Below, in pieces: positions 34,265-44,877 of a stretch of DNA of 64,000 nucleotides; the stretch's first letter is position 1, and each line of letters starts with the position of its first letter. The stretch is from Ichthyophis bannanicus. Lineage: Eukaryota > Chordata > Amphibia > Gymnophiona > Ichthyophiidae. Made by a program: the position numbers and the translations under genes. Under the pieces are notes generated by a model that did no database searches, was not told the DNA's origin, and worked only from the letters and a program-made list of their open reading frames with translations. The DNA lies in contig CM066031.1 of NCBI GenBank assembly GCA_033557465.1, positions 1,071,836,444-1,071,900,443 of the forward strand, written 5' to 3'.

Positions 34265-34621
34265 AAAAAAAAAAAAAGCTGGCCGCTGCCGCCGCCGCGG
34301 CATGGAGTGTCCCGCGGGACTTCCTCTGCCCGGCGGAACTCTCCCGGCGTGGCTGAGCCCCTCTGTGCCAGCTTGCAGATACGCGAAGGGAGAGTGTCTC
34401 CCTCGCGTCTCTGTTAAGCCCGCAGGGGCTGATGGGAAGCAGGGGCTGATGGGAAATTTCCCATCTGCCCCTGCGGGCTTACCAGAGGTGCGAGGGAGAC
34501 ACTCTCCCGGCGCGGATCTGCAAGCCGGCACAGAGGGGCTCAGCCACGCCGGGAGAGTTCCGCCGGGCAGAGGGAGCCCCGCGGGACACTCCATGCAGTG
34601 GCCAGCTTTTTTTTTTTTTTT
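34265..34621. repeat. Long inverted repeat in hAT copy 3
   Basis: An A-run followed by gctggccgctgcc (from about 34265) pairs with ggcagtggcc-like sequence ending agctttttttttt (to 34621). Within it, catggagtgtcccgcgggac pairs with gtcccgcggggctccctctg-side sequence. The centre is gatgggaaatttcccatc (34448-34465). A local duplication of aggggctgatgggaa (34425-34455) offsets the symmetry. Only the GCTG/GCCGC ends and the ggctgatggg centre resemble copies 1 and 2; most of the arm sequence differs. Confidence 0.85.
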
Positions 34622-34639
34622 AAATTGCAATTAGCCGGG

Positions 34640-36145
34640 GGGGGGGGGGGCGGGTGGGCGTTGCAATGGGCTAGGGAGGGGGGGGTTAAGACTGGCAATG
34701 GGCTAGGGAGGGGGGTTAAGACTGGGGGTTAAGACTGGCAATGGGCTGGGCTGGGGGGGGTTAAGACTGGGAATGGGCTGGGGGGGGTTAAGACTGGCAA
34801 TGGGCTAGGGAGGGGGGTTAAGACTGGCAATGTGCTAGGAGGGGAGTTAAGACTGGGGGTTAAGACTGGCAATGGGCTGTACTGGGGGGGGTTAAGACTG
34901 GGAATGGTCTGGGGGGGTTAAGACTGGCAGTGGGCTGGGGAGGGGGGGTTAAGACTGGCAATGGGCTATGGGGGGTTAAGACTGGCAGTGGGCTGGGGGG
35001 GTTAAGACTGGCAGTGGGCTATGGGGGGGTTAAGACTGGCAGTGGGCTGGGGAGGGGGGTAAAGACTGGCAATGGGCTATGGGGGGGTTAAGACTGGCAG
35101 AGGGCTGGGGAGGGGGGTTAAGACAGGCAATGGGCTATGGGGGGGTTAAGACTGGCAGTGGGCTGGGGGGGTTAAGACTGGCAGTGGGCTCTGGGGGGGA
35201 TTAAGACTGGCAGTGGGCGGGGGAGGGGGGTTAAGACTGGCAATGGGCTCTGGGGGGTTAAGACTGGCAATGGGCTGTGGGCTGATGAGGGCTGGCAATG
35301 GGCTATGGGGGGGTTAGGACTGGCAATGGGCTATGGGGGGTTAAGACTGGCAATGGGCTAGGAGGGGGGGGTTAAGACTGGCAGTGGGCTAGGGGGGTTA
35401 AGACTGGGGGTTAAGACTGGCAATGGGCTGGGGGGGTTAAGACTGGCAGTGGGCTGGGGAGGGGGGGTTAAGACTGGCAATGGGCTATGGGTGGGGTTAA
35501 GACTGGCAATGGACATGGGGGGGGTTAAGACTGGCAATGGGCTGGGGGGTTAAGACTGGCAATGGGCTATGGGGGGTTAAGACTGGCAATGGGCTGTGGG
35601 CTGATGAGGGCTGGCAATGGGCTATGGGGGGGTTAAGACTGGCAATGGGCTGTGGGCTGATGAGGGCTGTCTGGAAATGGGGTGATGGGGGGTTAGGACT
35701 GGTAGTGGGCTGTTTATTTATTTTATTTTCACTATTTTCTTTTATACCGCCCCTTCCAGAGATCAAGGGCGGTTTACATATAACAGTTTAACAGTCTTGT
35801 ATACGTTTGTATACAAGACTGTTAAAGGCTGTTGGGGGGAGCTAAGATTGGAAATGGGCTGTGGTGGGGGCTTGAATTGAAATGGACTCATGGAGGGGCT
35901 AGAACTGGAAGTAGGCTCATGGGGGGGCTTGGACTGGAATTGGGCTGAGTGGAGGGGAGCTATGATTTGACATGGGCTGATGGTGGGGCTAGGAAATGAC
36001 TAGAAATGGGCTGATGGGGGGGCTAGGATTTAAAATGAGCTGATGAAGGGACTTGGACTGGAAATGGATGGGGGAGCTAGGACTGGAAATGGGCTGATGC
36101 AGGGACTAGAAGGGAATGGATGCTGGGTGAGACTGGAACTAGAAG
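34640..36145. repeat. G-rich minisatellite in hAT copy 3
   Basis: Units of about 22-40 bp are built on ggggttaagactggcaatgg followed by gct(a/g)tgggg, the complement of the arrays in copies 1 and 2. The array is interrupted at 35709-35825 by an L2 tail. Long G-runs make it a candidate for quadruplex formation. Confidence 0.9.
35709..35825 (-). mobile_element. L2 3'-tail insertion with a terminal palindrome
   Basis: tttatttattttattttcac is followed by ttataccgccccttccagag and gggcggtttacat, the same 3' end as the L2 at 50925. It ends in a near-perfect palindrome, acagtcttgtatac-gttt-gtatacaagactgt (35789-35820). Only about 117 bp of L2 are present. Confidence 0.75.
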
Positions 36146-37318
36146 GGAGCTGATGTTGGGGAGGATTAGAATGGGATGGGGCTGGGAGAGTAAAATGGAG
36201 AGGGGAAAAATATTTTGTGTAGGAGGGATGAAAAATCTACAATTGGCCGGGTATTGGGAGAGTAATTGGGGATTGAGGATGGAGGGGTAAAATTTGTGTG
36301 GATGAAATAGGAATGAGGAAAGAGCAAAAGGAGAAAGATTAGTATGTTAAAGCAGATGTAGAGAGAGAGAATGGAAAAAAAACTAGAAGAGAGAAGAAAG
36401 GACAAATGGACCGCAGACGATGGAGAGTTAGCAGAAAACATGAAGAAACCAGAAGAAAGTGGCTGGACCAATTGCAACTGAAAAAAAATGCACAAAAGGT
36501 AGAAAGATATCTCTTTATTTTGAATTTATTAACTGGAATATGAAAGCTCTGGGAAATGTGCATCATTAACGTCTGCGCTTTGTTTGGTACAAGAGGAAAT
36601 TAATTTATAGTTTTATTTCTACAGTGTTGTTGTACATTCCAAGTTTGGCTTTTGGGGTTCCCAGTTTAATTATTGCCTTCCTGTTTCTAAATTGTGATTC
36701 CTTGTTTGGTGATGGTCTATGTTCTGCATGTGTAACTGAGCTGAGGTATTCTGTTTATGTAATTCCTATTTGACGTTGCCACTTGTTCTCTTTCCCCAGT
36801 ATTCTCTGAAATGTATTGGTTTAATATTTGCAGTGTTGCCTTTTGATAGGTAGGGTATGCTGCTTTGTGAGTCCTGGTAATGCTGTCAGGATACGGCAGG
36901 TTTGCTATGGGTTCTAAATGGGCAGCGTTTGTAGTAGTTCCTAATGTGCCTGGCGGTTGGCACTGGATTATAGTAATGTAGAAATCTTTTAGTCTTTCTT
37001 TATCCATACACTCATTAAGAGACATGTTTACTAAAAGTTAGTGTATGGTAACATTATGCAAATATTTATGCAAATAAGGCCACTTATGCAAATGAGGCCC
37101 CGCACCGAGTCTCCGCACATGGCCCCGCACCCCCCTTGGGCCGCCCCTGCATACATGCGTCACTCAGGGCAAAAGACTGGATAGCCCCATCTCAATGCTG
37201 GATTGCTCTCTGTATCTTTGTATTTAGTTCAGTTGTTTAGAGATGCTAAGGTAGAAGGAATCCTACTGTAGATTAAAGGAAGGACTTCAGGATTGGTTGG
37301 TGTATTGTCTGCTAATAT

Positions 37319-37430
37319 CACAGGTACACTAAAAAAAAAAATTTTTAAACTGCCTCTAATGTTTCGATTGATTTTTATGTTTTTTGGTGCGCTGAATCCA
37401 AATCTGGTAACCAATTTGCTCCATCACGTA
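37319..37430. repeat. Left terminal inverted repeat of the CACTA/Chapaev-like element
   Basis: It starts cacaggtacacta and continues through aaactgcctctaatg, tttttggtgcgctgaatcc and aatttgctccatcacgt. The right repeat at about 39178-39282 is its imperfect complement. An A-run and a T-run inside the left copy account for part of the length difference. Confidence 0.75.
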
Positions 37431-37595
37431 CAGATTTTTTGCTACATTGGGTTAGTAGTTTGAGGTGAACGTTTCAGATTGAGTGCGATCGAGATAAAAG
37501 TTTCTTGGATGAATTCTTTATACTAATTGTTTAGTAGTTATTCAAATAAGAATAAAGAAAATTGTAACAAGGCAGCACATAAGAATAGAGTAATG

Positions 37596-38778
37596 TCAAC
37601 AAAACACACTGTGATGGTAGCAAAAAGGTGGTAATAGAATTTTATCACGAGGTACCAAGCTCTCATGAAGAACATTTTTCTCACCGGGTCTCAAATACTC
37701 CCGAATTGGCCAGTCTTTTTTCCCCCAGTGTAGGTCGCGGGCCCGGCTATCCCACAAGCAAAGGAAGCAGGGATATTTGGTGAAACCGGATTGCTGCCCT
37801 AATAGCATGGATAGAATTTTAAAGTCTCCACAAACAATCATCCACTTATGCTCATCATAACGAATCTTCTGAAGAATCAGGGCCAAATTCTCGTATTTTT
37901 CTTGGAGAATAACAGAGAGCAATAGGAACTGAAGCGAATGTGTTGCCATTATGAAGAAGAACACCTTTTATGCTGTCTTTTGACAAATCAATGAACAGCC
38001 GCCATTCAGCAGGATCATACTTGAGTTTAAACTTTTCCATCACTCCGTATATATCGTTGCAAAATACCAAATCTTCCTCTTTGCTGAAATACTTCAAAAA
38101 TTGTGTCTCGCGGTTACGGTACCAATAAAAAGTTGTTCCTGGTGACAATAGATTTTTCTGTTTAAGCCGAGAACCTAGCAGTTGGGCAGCATCTTTTGGG
38201 AGTCCTAAATCCCGGACTAAATCATTCAATTCAGCTTGAGAGAAAAGTTCAGGTTTCGGATCTGGTTCAGTTTCAAACTCGGAAGTACTGGACTCATCGG
38301 GAAAAGCCATCTGATGAGTCTCATCATGATCAGAACCGTCCACACAAATATGATCCAAAGATTTTGGTGGTTCAGGCACAGGTACTTCGTTGCTATGAGG
38401 CATAGGCCTAATTGCTGAGGGAAGGTTGGGGTAACTTATTACGTTCTTATTTTTTAAGTTGTATCCCTTCACAATGCAAGAGCAAAAATAGCAGTCACTG
38501 CTGTGGTCTCTTTGTTCACGCCACATCATAGGTATTCCGAAAAGAAATGCTTGTTTTTTACCTTTCATCCATAAGCGTAGATCTTCCTCACATGTCTTGC
38601 ACACTTTGTGAGGAGCCCACGGTTTGTCTTGATCGCCTAACTTCAAACCGAAATAGGCGAAATATACTTTTTTAATAAATGCAGAAATGTTCCTCTACCG
38701 CTTTTTCACAGTATATTCCCCACAAATAAAACAAAAACTGTCCGGAGAGTTGATGCAACCTCTGGCTCTGTGAGCCAT
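37596..38778 (-). pseudogene. Transposase-like gene of the CACTA/Chapaev-like element, broken and truncated
   Basis: An ATG at 38778 opens an intronless frame: SFCFICGEYTVKK, an in-frame TAG (38697-38695), then LGDQDKPWAPHKVCKTCEED and DCYFCSCIVKGYN. An acidic stretch, FSQAELNDLVRDLGLPKDAA, NLLSPGTTFYWYRNRE, a EWRLFIDLSKDS block and VLLHNGN follow. A frameshift near 37925 precedes WMIVCGDFKILSMLLGQQSG, YPCFLCLWDSRA and a PGEKNVLHESLV block. The paired cysteines (CxxC) suggest zinc binding. I recall highly similar uncharacterised proteins, widespread in aphids, Hydra and fishes, that continue well beyond this point, so the C-terminal half appears to be missing. Confidence 0.65.
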
Positions 38779-39387
38779 CACAAATACACAGCACTGCAAA
38801 CTACAACTGTAGTGAACCACTTCGGAATAAAGCTGGATTACGACTGAGCAAACAAAAGGTAATAATGAACTTGCAAGAAACTGAAATTTGACAGGAACGT
38901 TCATGTCGCAACCACCATGTTTGAGCGAGCGAACGAGGCGAGGCGAACAGGAAAGAACATGCGCCAGCGCGAGTACTGGATTTAGCCCCCTGCCTCCCAA
39001 TTGTCCTGTTAATGTATAAAATGAATACAAAACACTCTAAAATATCATGAGGGAGTGTTTCTAGTTAGTTAACCATTACAACCTCTATTTTGGGCCAAGA
39101 AAATAAACTGCAGTCGGCTAAAAAGAAATTATGTGAACATTCCTTATATGGGTAAGAAATCTAATTTTGCAAGAAAACGTGACGTGATGGAACATTTTGG
39201 CTATTTTTCCTGGATTCAGCACCCCAAAATCTATAGGAATCAGTTGCAAAACTGGAGGCAGTTTTTTGGTAGTGTACCTGTGTATTATGTGATTCCTTCT
39301 CACTGAACTGCTTATAATCTATTAAGGGTTATCTCTTATTCTGAGGCACGAATAGTGGGGATGGACATCCCATTGGGACATCCATCC

Positions 39388-39998
39388 CCACTATTCGGGC
39401 TCCCAACTGACCCTGACTAACTTCCCCACTCATTGTATGGGGAAGTTAGACGGGGACGGGAAAGGGGAGGATCGGGGCGGCGTTAGGGCAGGCAGTGGCC
39501 AATTCCAATGTCAGCCCTGTACATCCGGGAACAGTGGTTTGAACAAGGAATTTATTCTACCTGTGAGCTGGAATAAGTTCCCCTAGTTGGGAGGAATGGG
39601 CAGGCCTGGGGCTGGAAAGAGGCAGCAGGGGGCAGAGGATATTCCCTGCAATCAGACCCTGCCTTTGGGAGGCCAGATTGAGGGTCAGGCTGTGGGGAAT
39701 GAAGCGTTTTTACCAGCGGCCAGGGATCGTGGCTTTTGAACGGAGCCGTAATGCCATGGCAACCGGACACCATGGTGTCGCAGCTCCATTGAAAAGCCCT
39801 GACTGAGCTATCCGGGCAAGGCCTGTACAGGCAGGCCAAACTGAATCGGGGTCCCGGCCTGCATGTACAGGCCTGGATGTAATTCTCACCCTGCGGGGCT
39901 AGACATGCCCCGTGGATCAGAATCCCGGTTAACTCTGTGCATCCGGTTTCAACCGGATGCACAGAGGGCAGGACTGTCCATGTCTAAATCGGGCCCTT
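39388..39998. mobile_element. GC-rich palindromic non-autonomous element, copy 2
   Basis: It is in reverse orientation to the copy at 15738-16375. It shares ccccactattcggg/cgaatagcccc at one end, cttccccac...ggggaagttaga, the ggccagattgagggtcaggc block, the ccatggca inversion region around 39755-39775, and ctgcatgtacaggcctgg. At its left edge, 39345-39400 forms an extra palindrome (ggggatggacatccc/gggacatccatcccc). No reliable target duplication is visible. Confidence 0.55.
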
Positions 39999-42047
39999 AC
40001 TGATTATAATAGCCTATAATACCCAATGTCATTCTTAATTGGGAAAATTGACTATAAATTTAAGGGTGTATCTGGGGCAGATGGAAGTTGGGGAGAGTGG
40101 ATGGGAAAAGATTAAGTGCCTATTTGTCATTTTTTTAAATCTCTAATAGGCCTACCTACAGACTAGGGCACATTAAATCTAAAACTTTTACTTGCAACAA
40201 ATGCTTGTCTTTAAACCTCTAATAGGCCTACCTACAGATTAGGGCAATTTAAATCTAAAACTTTAAGCCAAGTCAATAACTACTTGATGCTTTTAACATG
40301 CTTGATGCTGTTAGATAAATAAAATGGTTCTCCTGTCTATCTGGCCAGCTCATTGCATTAACCTCAAACAGAATAAGCTGTAAGATCTACTTAAAGCCAA
40401 TTTTTAGATCCCCCCAGTTCACATGGCCCGACATGCACTCACCAGGAAAGCTGTTTTTTCAGTCTTTGGTCCCTCTCTATGGAATTCCCTACCTCCATCT
40501 TGAGGTTGGAATCCAGATACCCACGATTCTGAAAAAACATAAAAATATTCTTATTCACTCAAGCCTTTGGCAACTCTTTCCAAAAAAGTTATTTATCTCT
40601 CTCTGACCTTTTACTGTTAATACCTCGTTTTCCTTCATGTTCAATTTCTTTGCCTCCATTGTGAAACTCCACAGAACAAAGGCTAACTATCTGAGAGGAT
40701 ATCTGGACCAGTAGAAACTTAAAAGGTGCAGCCTGAGAGAAAGGAGATAAACCAGGAAAGAACCTAGCCTCCCACCCCAAACTCTGATAACCTACTTATC
40801 AGCAAGCAATGGTTAACCAAATTCGAGGATGCCAAGGATGCCGAGGATAGGTCAAGTGATATTGGAAGCATCACCTTCCCTTCATTGAGTGAGTGATGGA
40901 TTTAACTAAGCAAAACACATAAAATGGTTTCTATACTATGCCCCAGCCTGAAACTCAACTAATGTGGGTAAAGGATGCTAGCTTTGCCAAATACGAGAGA
41001 TTTGACATTGAGTGATAATTTCCTGGGAGAGAATTGCCAAGGTCGCATTTACAACACTATTTTAGTCGGTGGGCAACATAGCCTGACTGCAAATTATGAA
41101 TGATGATAACCTGCACAAAAGGCTGGAAACCCAGTATGGATTCCTTAATGCATTAAGTTGGAAAAGGGTCCAATGCACAGATTGTTGGTCTTATGGTAGA
41201 GAACATCTTTTGGATTGCCACCTCTGAGACTAAATTATAAGAAGACCACCAGAAGGTGTCGGCAAAAGGTGACTTCAAGACTGACTGCATGGGAAGCTGA
41301 TGATGGTCCCACTCTCCCATTCTCCATGGTCCAACTGATGATGGTCCCACTCTCCCATTCTCCATGGACTGTAAAGGACAAAGTAGCGGCCCTCCATTAC
41401 CTAAGTTTCTCTGGGCATCTTCATCTGGGATAAGTTTGCAAGTCAGCTGCTGGCTGGCACCAACAGAGGTTGAAGAAAGGTTCAGGACAGCCGAAAAGAG
41501 AATAATATGACTAAATTTGTATAATATGATTTTTTGCCTATAATATAGTAGTTTTATAATCATGATAGCATTCAATGCATATGGTCTAGGCTGCTGGGAG
41601 CCTGTTGCAATGCCAGATTCTCTCTGCCCTGTGTACCTATCTCTTAAGAAGGTACAGGCCATCACGATACCATGGATGTCTAATCTTCTGACTATGACAC
41701 ATCTAGCACAGGGGTTGTTGTTTTGTCCAAAGCCTATTTGGGGCCAGGTTCCATGACTGTACCTTCTCTCCCAGTGAGAGGGCATCAAATTTGTAGGTCC
41801 AAGCTGTATATAGGGGTTAGGAAGATTCTAACTTCTAAGATACATACGCAATGGAGAAAATTTCTAACCCAGATGGAGGCAACAGGTGAGGGATAGATAA
41901 TGAAAAAGATATAAGGCAGCAGTCAATCCATAAAAGCAAGAATAAGCTTATTTCTGTGGGCTGGACAAAATAATTCTGTGATGTACATAACAGGTTCAGA
42001 GTATGTGCAGCTACATGCATGAAACCTTGAGTATGCTGAACAAAGCC
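39999..42047. other. Mostly anonymous DNA with short repeats
   Basis: It contains a duplicated ~80-bp block around 40143-40265 (ctctaataggcctacctaca twice). An L2/CR1-like C-terminal relic is at 40425-40500 on the + strand (KAVFSVFGPSLWNSLP). A perfect 37-bp tandem pair lies at about 41296-41370 (ctgatgatggtcccactctc). The minus-strand open frame at 41788-41153 has no family signature and spans the tandem pair. No gene is recognised. Confidence 0.45.
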
Positions 42048-44341
42048 TAAGGGGTATGTTTACTAAAGAGCATTAAGGGCACACTAGTTAGCAAGGCAGT
42101 AACAGCAGTGGTAAGGGTGTCATCATGTGGTAAAGGCGGGGGTGGGAGTAGGCGTTCCGACAGTAAGGGTGCTTGGCTCCACCTATCCTGTGCTAACAGG
42201 ACATCAGGGGTTAACTCACAGAAATGGCAGTCACCTAAACACAGGATAAGGGAGCCCCTGTGAAAGTCACATTTTAGCTGATGGATGGAAGGAAAAGTAA
42301 GAGCTGATGGACCTGTCAGATCCATATGTATCCTACATGTCAGTCAGTAAGTGGGATGAGCATATGGGATGCAGCTGTACTGTATCAGTGAAGGGTGCCC
42401 ACATAATATGCTGTAATGTCTGAGTGTGGCATAGGATTGGGAAGATGTGTCCCCTGGCAGAGCCAGCATAGCCATGATGTGGGCATCAAAAGGATGACTG
42501 AGCAGGAGTGGAGACATGCAGATCATTCACAACAGAGCTGTGAGTGATACATCCAAATGATTAAACTGTTCCTGTGAGGGCCATGGTGTAGCAGCTGGCA
42601 GGAGAATACATGACTGTTCAAAACGAGCACATGATGATAGATGTACTGAAGGATGGATGTCAGTAGATGAGAGTACAGTATGGCCTTGCTGCCCCGATGT
42701 ACTTGATGTGACTGCACAAATGTAGTTGTAGTGTGTGTGAAAAAAGTGTAGCTGTGCCAAGGGGAAGTCCCAATACCAGCTATTTGGGTATGACAGCTGT
42801 GTCAGCTTTTCTAACCACTATACAATCCTCCTGACGCATGTGCATATAACAACTGGACAAGTGCCTCTCATATTGGCCATATAGAGCAAGTAGGGACATG
42901 TGATGATCCCTGCAGGTGGCCATCCCAAGAGTGGGATGTGCCTGCATGTACTGTATACATGTGATGAAGCCAAAGATGTTCAGTCACACTTATGATGAAA
43001 TATTCCAATCATGTACAACTCATATGTCACACATCTGCAAGGTGAACATGTCTGACCCTTTGCAATGGGCTACAGCAGAGCCAATAAAGTCATGTTGTCA
43101 GATGGGCATGATTGCAATGCACATGTTTGCAGACCCAATGTGCTATCATAACACATAAAAAAGTATAAGAATGTGTGTCCTCCAGTCAATGAAGACCCAG
43201 ACTGTTTTTTGCAGCTTATTGAAGTAAGTTTCCCACAGCCACAAAGAGAACAAGTGGGAGTCAAACCCTGGTCTGTCACTTACTGAACAAGTGCTCTAAC
43301 CATCAGGTTATACCTCCACACTCTTCTCCATTAGCACTATCTAGAATCAAAGAGACTGCAGGTCTCTGCCTGCAATAGGTAAAAGCCAGGACATGAAACA
43401 ACGAGGCTGGCATAGTCTGAGACAGTGGTACACCACACTTAGGGCCTGCCTACAGAGGCGCATATGCAGTACGCACTGCACTGCATACTCAGTACACCAG
43501 CTGCATAACAGACAAAGAGCTGCAGAAACATCCCTTGAACAAAGGCCAAGTCACATTGGATGTCAAGATGCCTGATCCTCCACTATCCCTCCAACACCAA
43601 ATAGTTGCACACAGAGGTCCGCGGCACGGCAGAGTGGCAGTAATGCCTGAGACAGCACATATGCAGGGTGTGCAGTCCCTTAACACCTGCTGTATACTGT
43701 AAGATAGGCACACCAGCACATACACCTAACTCATACCACAATCATGACACACTGCGGTCCATCACTGACCATCCTGCCCTCCTTGGGGGGCCATGAACAC
43801 ATCTCCCTCAATCATAGAAGACAAGCAGGTACTGTGCAAGGTTCCAGTGATCACAGTCACCACTATGGCTGCAATTGGGGCCCTGGATGCCAGTATCAGT
43901 TATCCCCCCCCCCCCATTACCCATGATGAACCGCACAATCTGATCGCATATATGCAACTGATAGCCATATGGAGAATGCAGTGATTCATCACAACAGCAC
44001 TGTATTATGCAGGGACAATGTGTGCTTCCTGCACACGGCAGCTGCAATATGTGCAAATGACCTGTTTCTGCAGTCACCCTGATTGTGAGGGAGGGCACAC
44101 ATCACCCGGTCCCCAGAGCAAGCCCTGCATAGATGGACTCTCCAGGTTATGGATCTCTATCACTGCTAGTGTGCAGTATGGGGACAGCTCATACAATGCG
44201 AGGAATAGTGGAAAGTGGGCCAGAGGCAGGTTGAGAGTGCATGCTGGCCCACAGTGGGCTACATCTGTCACATACACAAATACAGTGTTCCCGTACACAT
44301 CTCTTGGCAGTGAGCATGCCTGTACTCACCCCACTCCTGCA

Positions 44342-44877
44342 AACAGATCAAGAAGGACCTTCACCACCAGCACACTGATAACCCCCAGTGAAATAACAAA
44401 ATGTACTCAGGCAACAAAGAACACAGCCTTTATGTTCTACGCAACCACTCACTGGAACGAGCTCCCAACTACCATCCGAGCAATCACTGACCTCACCCAA
44501 TTCAGAAAGGCACTAAAGCACCACCTTTTTCTCCTACACTACTCACAGGGCAACAATACAACTTCGCCCGCCATACCCCCACCGATCAGTCCAACCATCT
44601 AATTGTAAATAACTGACAATCCTGTAAATAACTTACAACCCTGTACATAGTTCTTAGGGCACGCCATGCCACTACAACTGCTCAATGACATCCTGCTCAT
44701 ACTGTATATAGTTACCCCAGTTCTAAATCCAAGTTACATTACCTGTTCAATGTAAATACAAAGCAGGCTCCCCCTGCTTTGTACAAAAACGTTATTTGTA
44801 AACTGCACTGATTTTAAAGAGCGCAGTATAGAAAAGTGTTAAATAAATAAATAAAAATAAATAAATAAATAAAAATT
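44342..44877 (+). mobile_element. L2 3' fragment inside Harbinger-like copy 2
   Basis: The plus strand encodes the L2 C-terminus (NRSRR, then THWNELPTTIRAITDLTQFR, then KALKHHLFLLHY) up to a stop near 44602. A short 3' UTR (cagtatagaaaagtg) and an (AAATA)n tail to 44877 follow. It is closely related to the fragment at 13971-14508 and is 5'-truncated like it. Confidence 0.88.

Larger units (their letters stand above)
34161..37149 (-). mobile_element. Large non-autonomous hAT element, copy 3 (reverse orientation)
   Basis: The ends cagggccggccc (34161) and gggccgcccctg (37149) are flanked by a perfect 8-bp duplication catacatg (34153-34160 and 37150-37157). The interrupted CR1 ORF1 reads tcatacatg in the intact copy at 11454-11462. 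The order is reversed relative to copies 1 and 2: long inverted repeat (34265-34621), G-rich minisatellite (34640-36145), then the unique kilobase with the small ORF (37025-36717, minus). Confidence 0.92.
17145..37260 (-). mobile_element. Old CR1 LINE expanded by nested insertions
   Basis: Blocks of one diverged CR1 copy appear in the same order as in the intact copy at 7466-12402. They are the 3' tail through RT and part of APE (17145-20165 and 22973-23024), ORF1/ORF2 spacer sequence (27598-28181), the ORF1 esterase (33936-34160) and the ORF1 cysteine-rich head with 5' UTR (37150-37260). The gaps are foreign elements, several bounded by target duplications. About 490 bp of APE sequence expected between 23024 and 27598 is missing. 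The coding frames are heavily broken. Confidence 0.8.
37319..39282 (-). mobile_element. DNA transposon with ~105-bp TIRs (CACTA/Chapaev-like)
   Basis: The left end cacaggtacacta (37319) and right end tagtgtacctgtg (39282) begin imperfect inverted repeats of about 100-120 bp. Shared blocks are aaactgcctc, gatt(t/c), tttttggtgc-gctgaatcca and ttgctccatcacgt/acgtgacgtgatggaa. A tat triplet flanks both ends. Termini starting CAC with a 3-bp duplication suit the CACTA/Mirage/Chapaev group, but this is an inference. A broken minus-strand gene fills most of the interior. The insertion lies in 5' UTR-like sequence of the old CR1. Confidence 0.7.

Noticed and set aside
20166..37149. CRISPR-like direct repeats
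   Set aside because: Minisatellite units vary in length, are adjacent without unique spacers, and lie in vertebrate transposons.
40589..41788. Host exon candidates in the anonymous stretch
   Set aside because: Open frames have no family signature, and one spans a 37-bp tandem duplication; no convincing splice sites.
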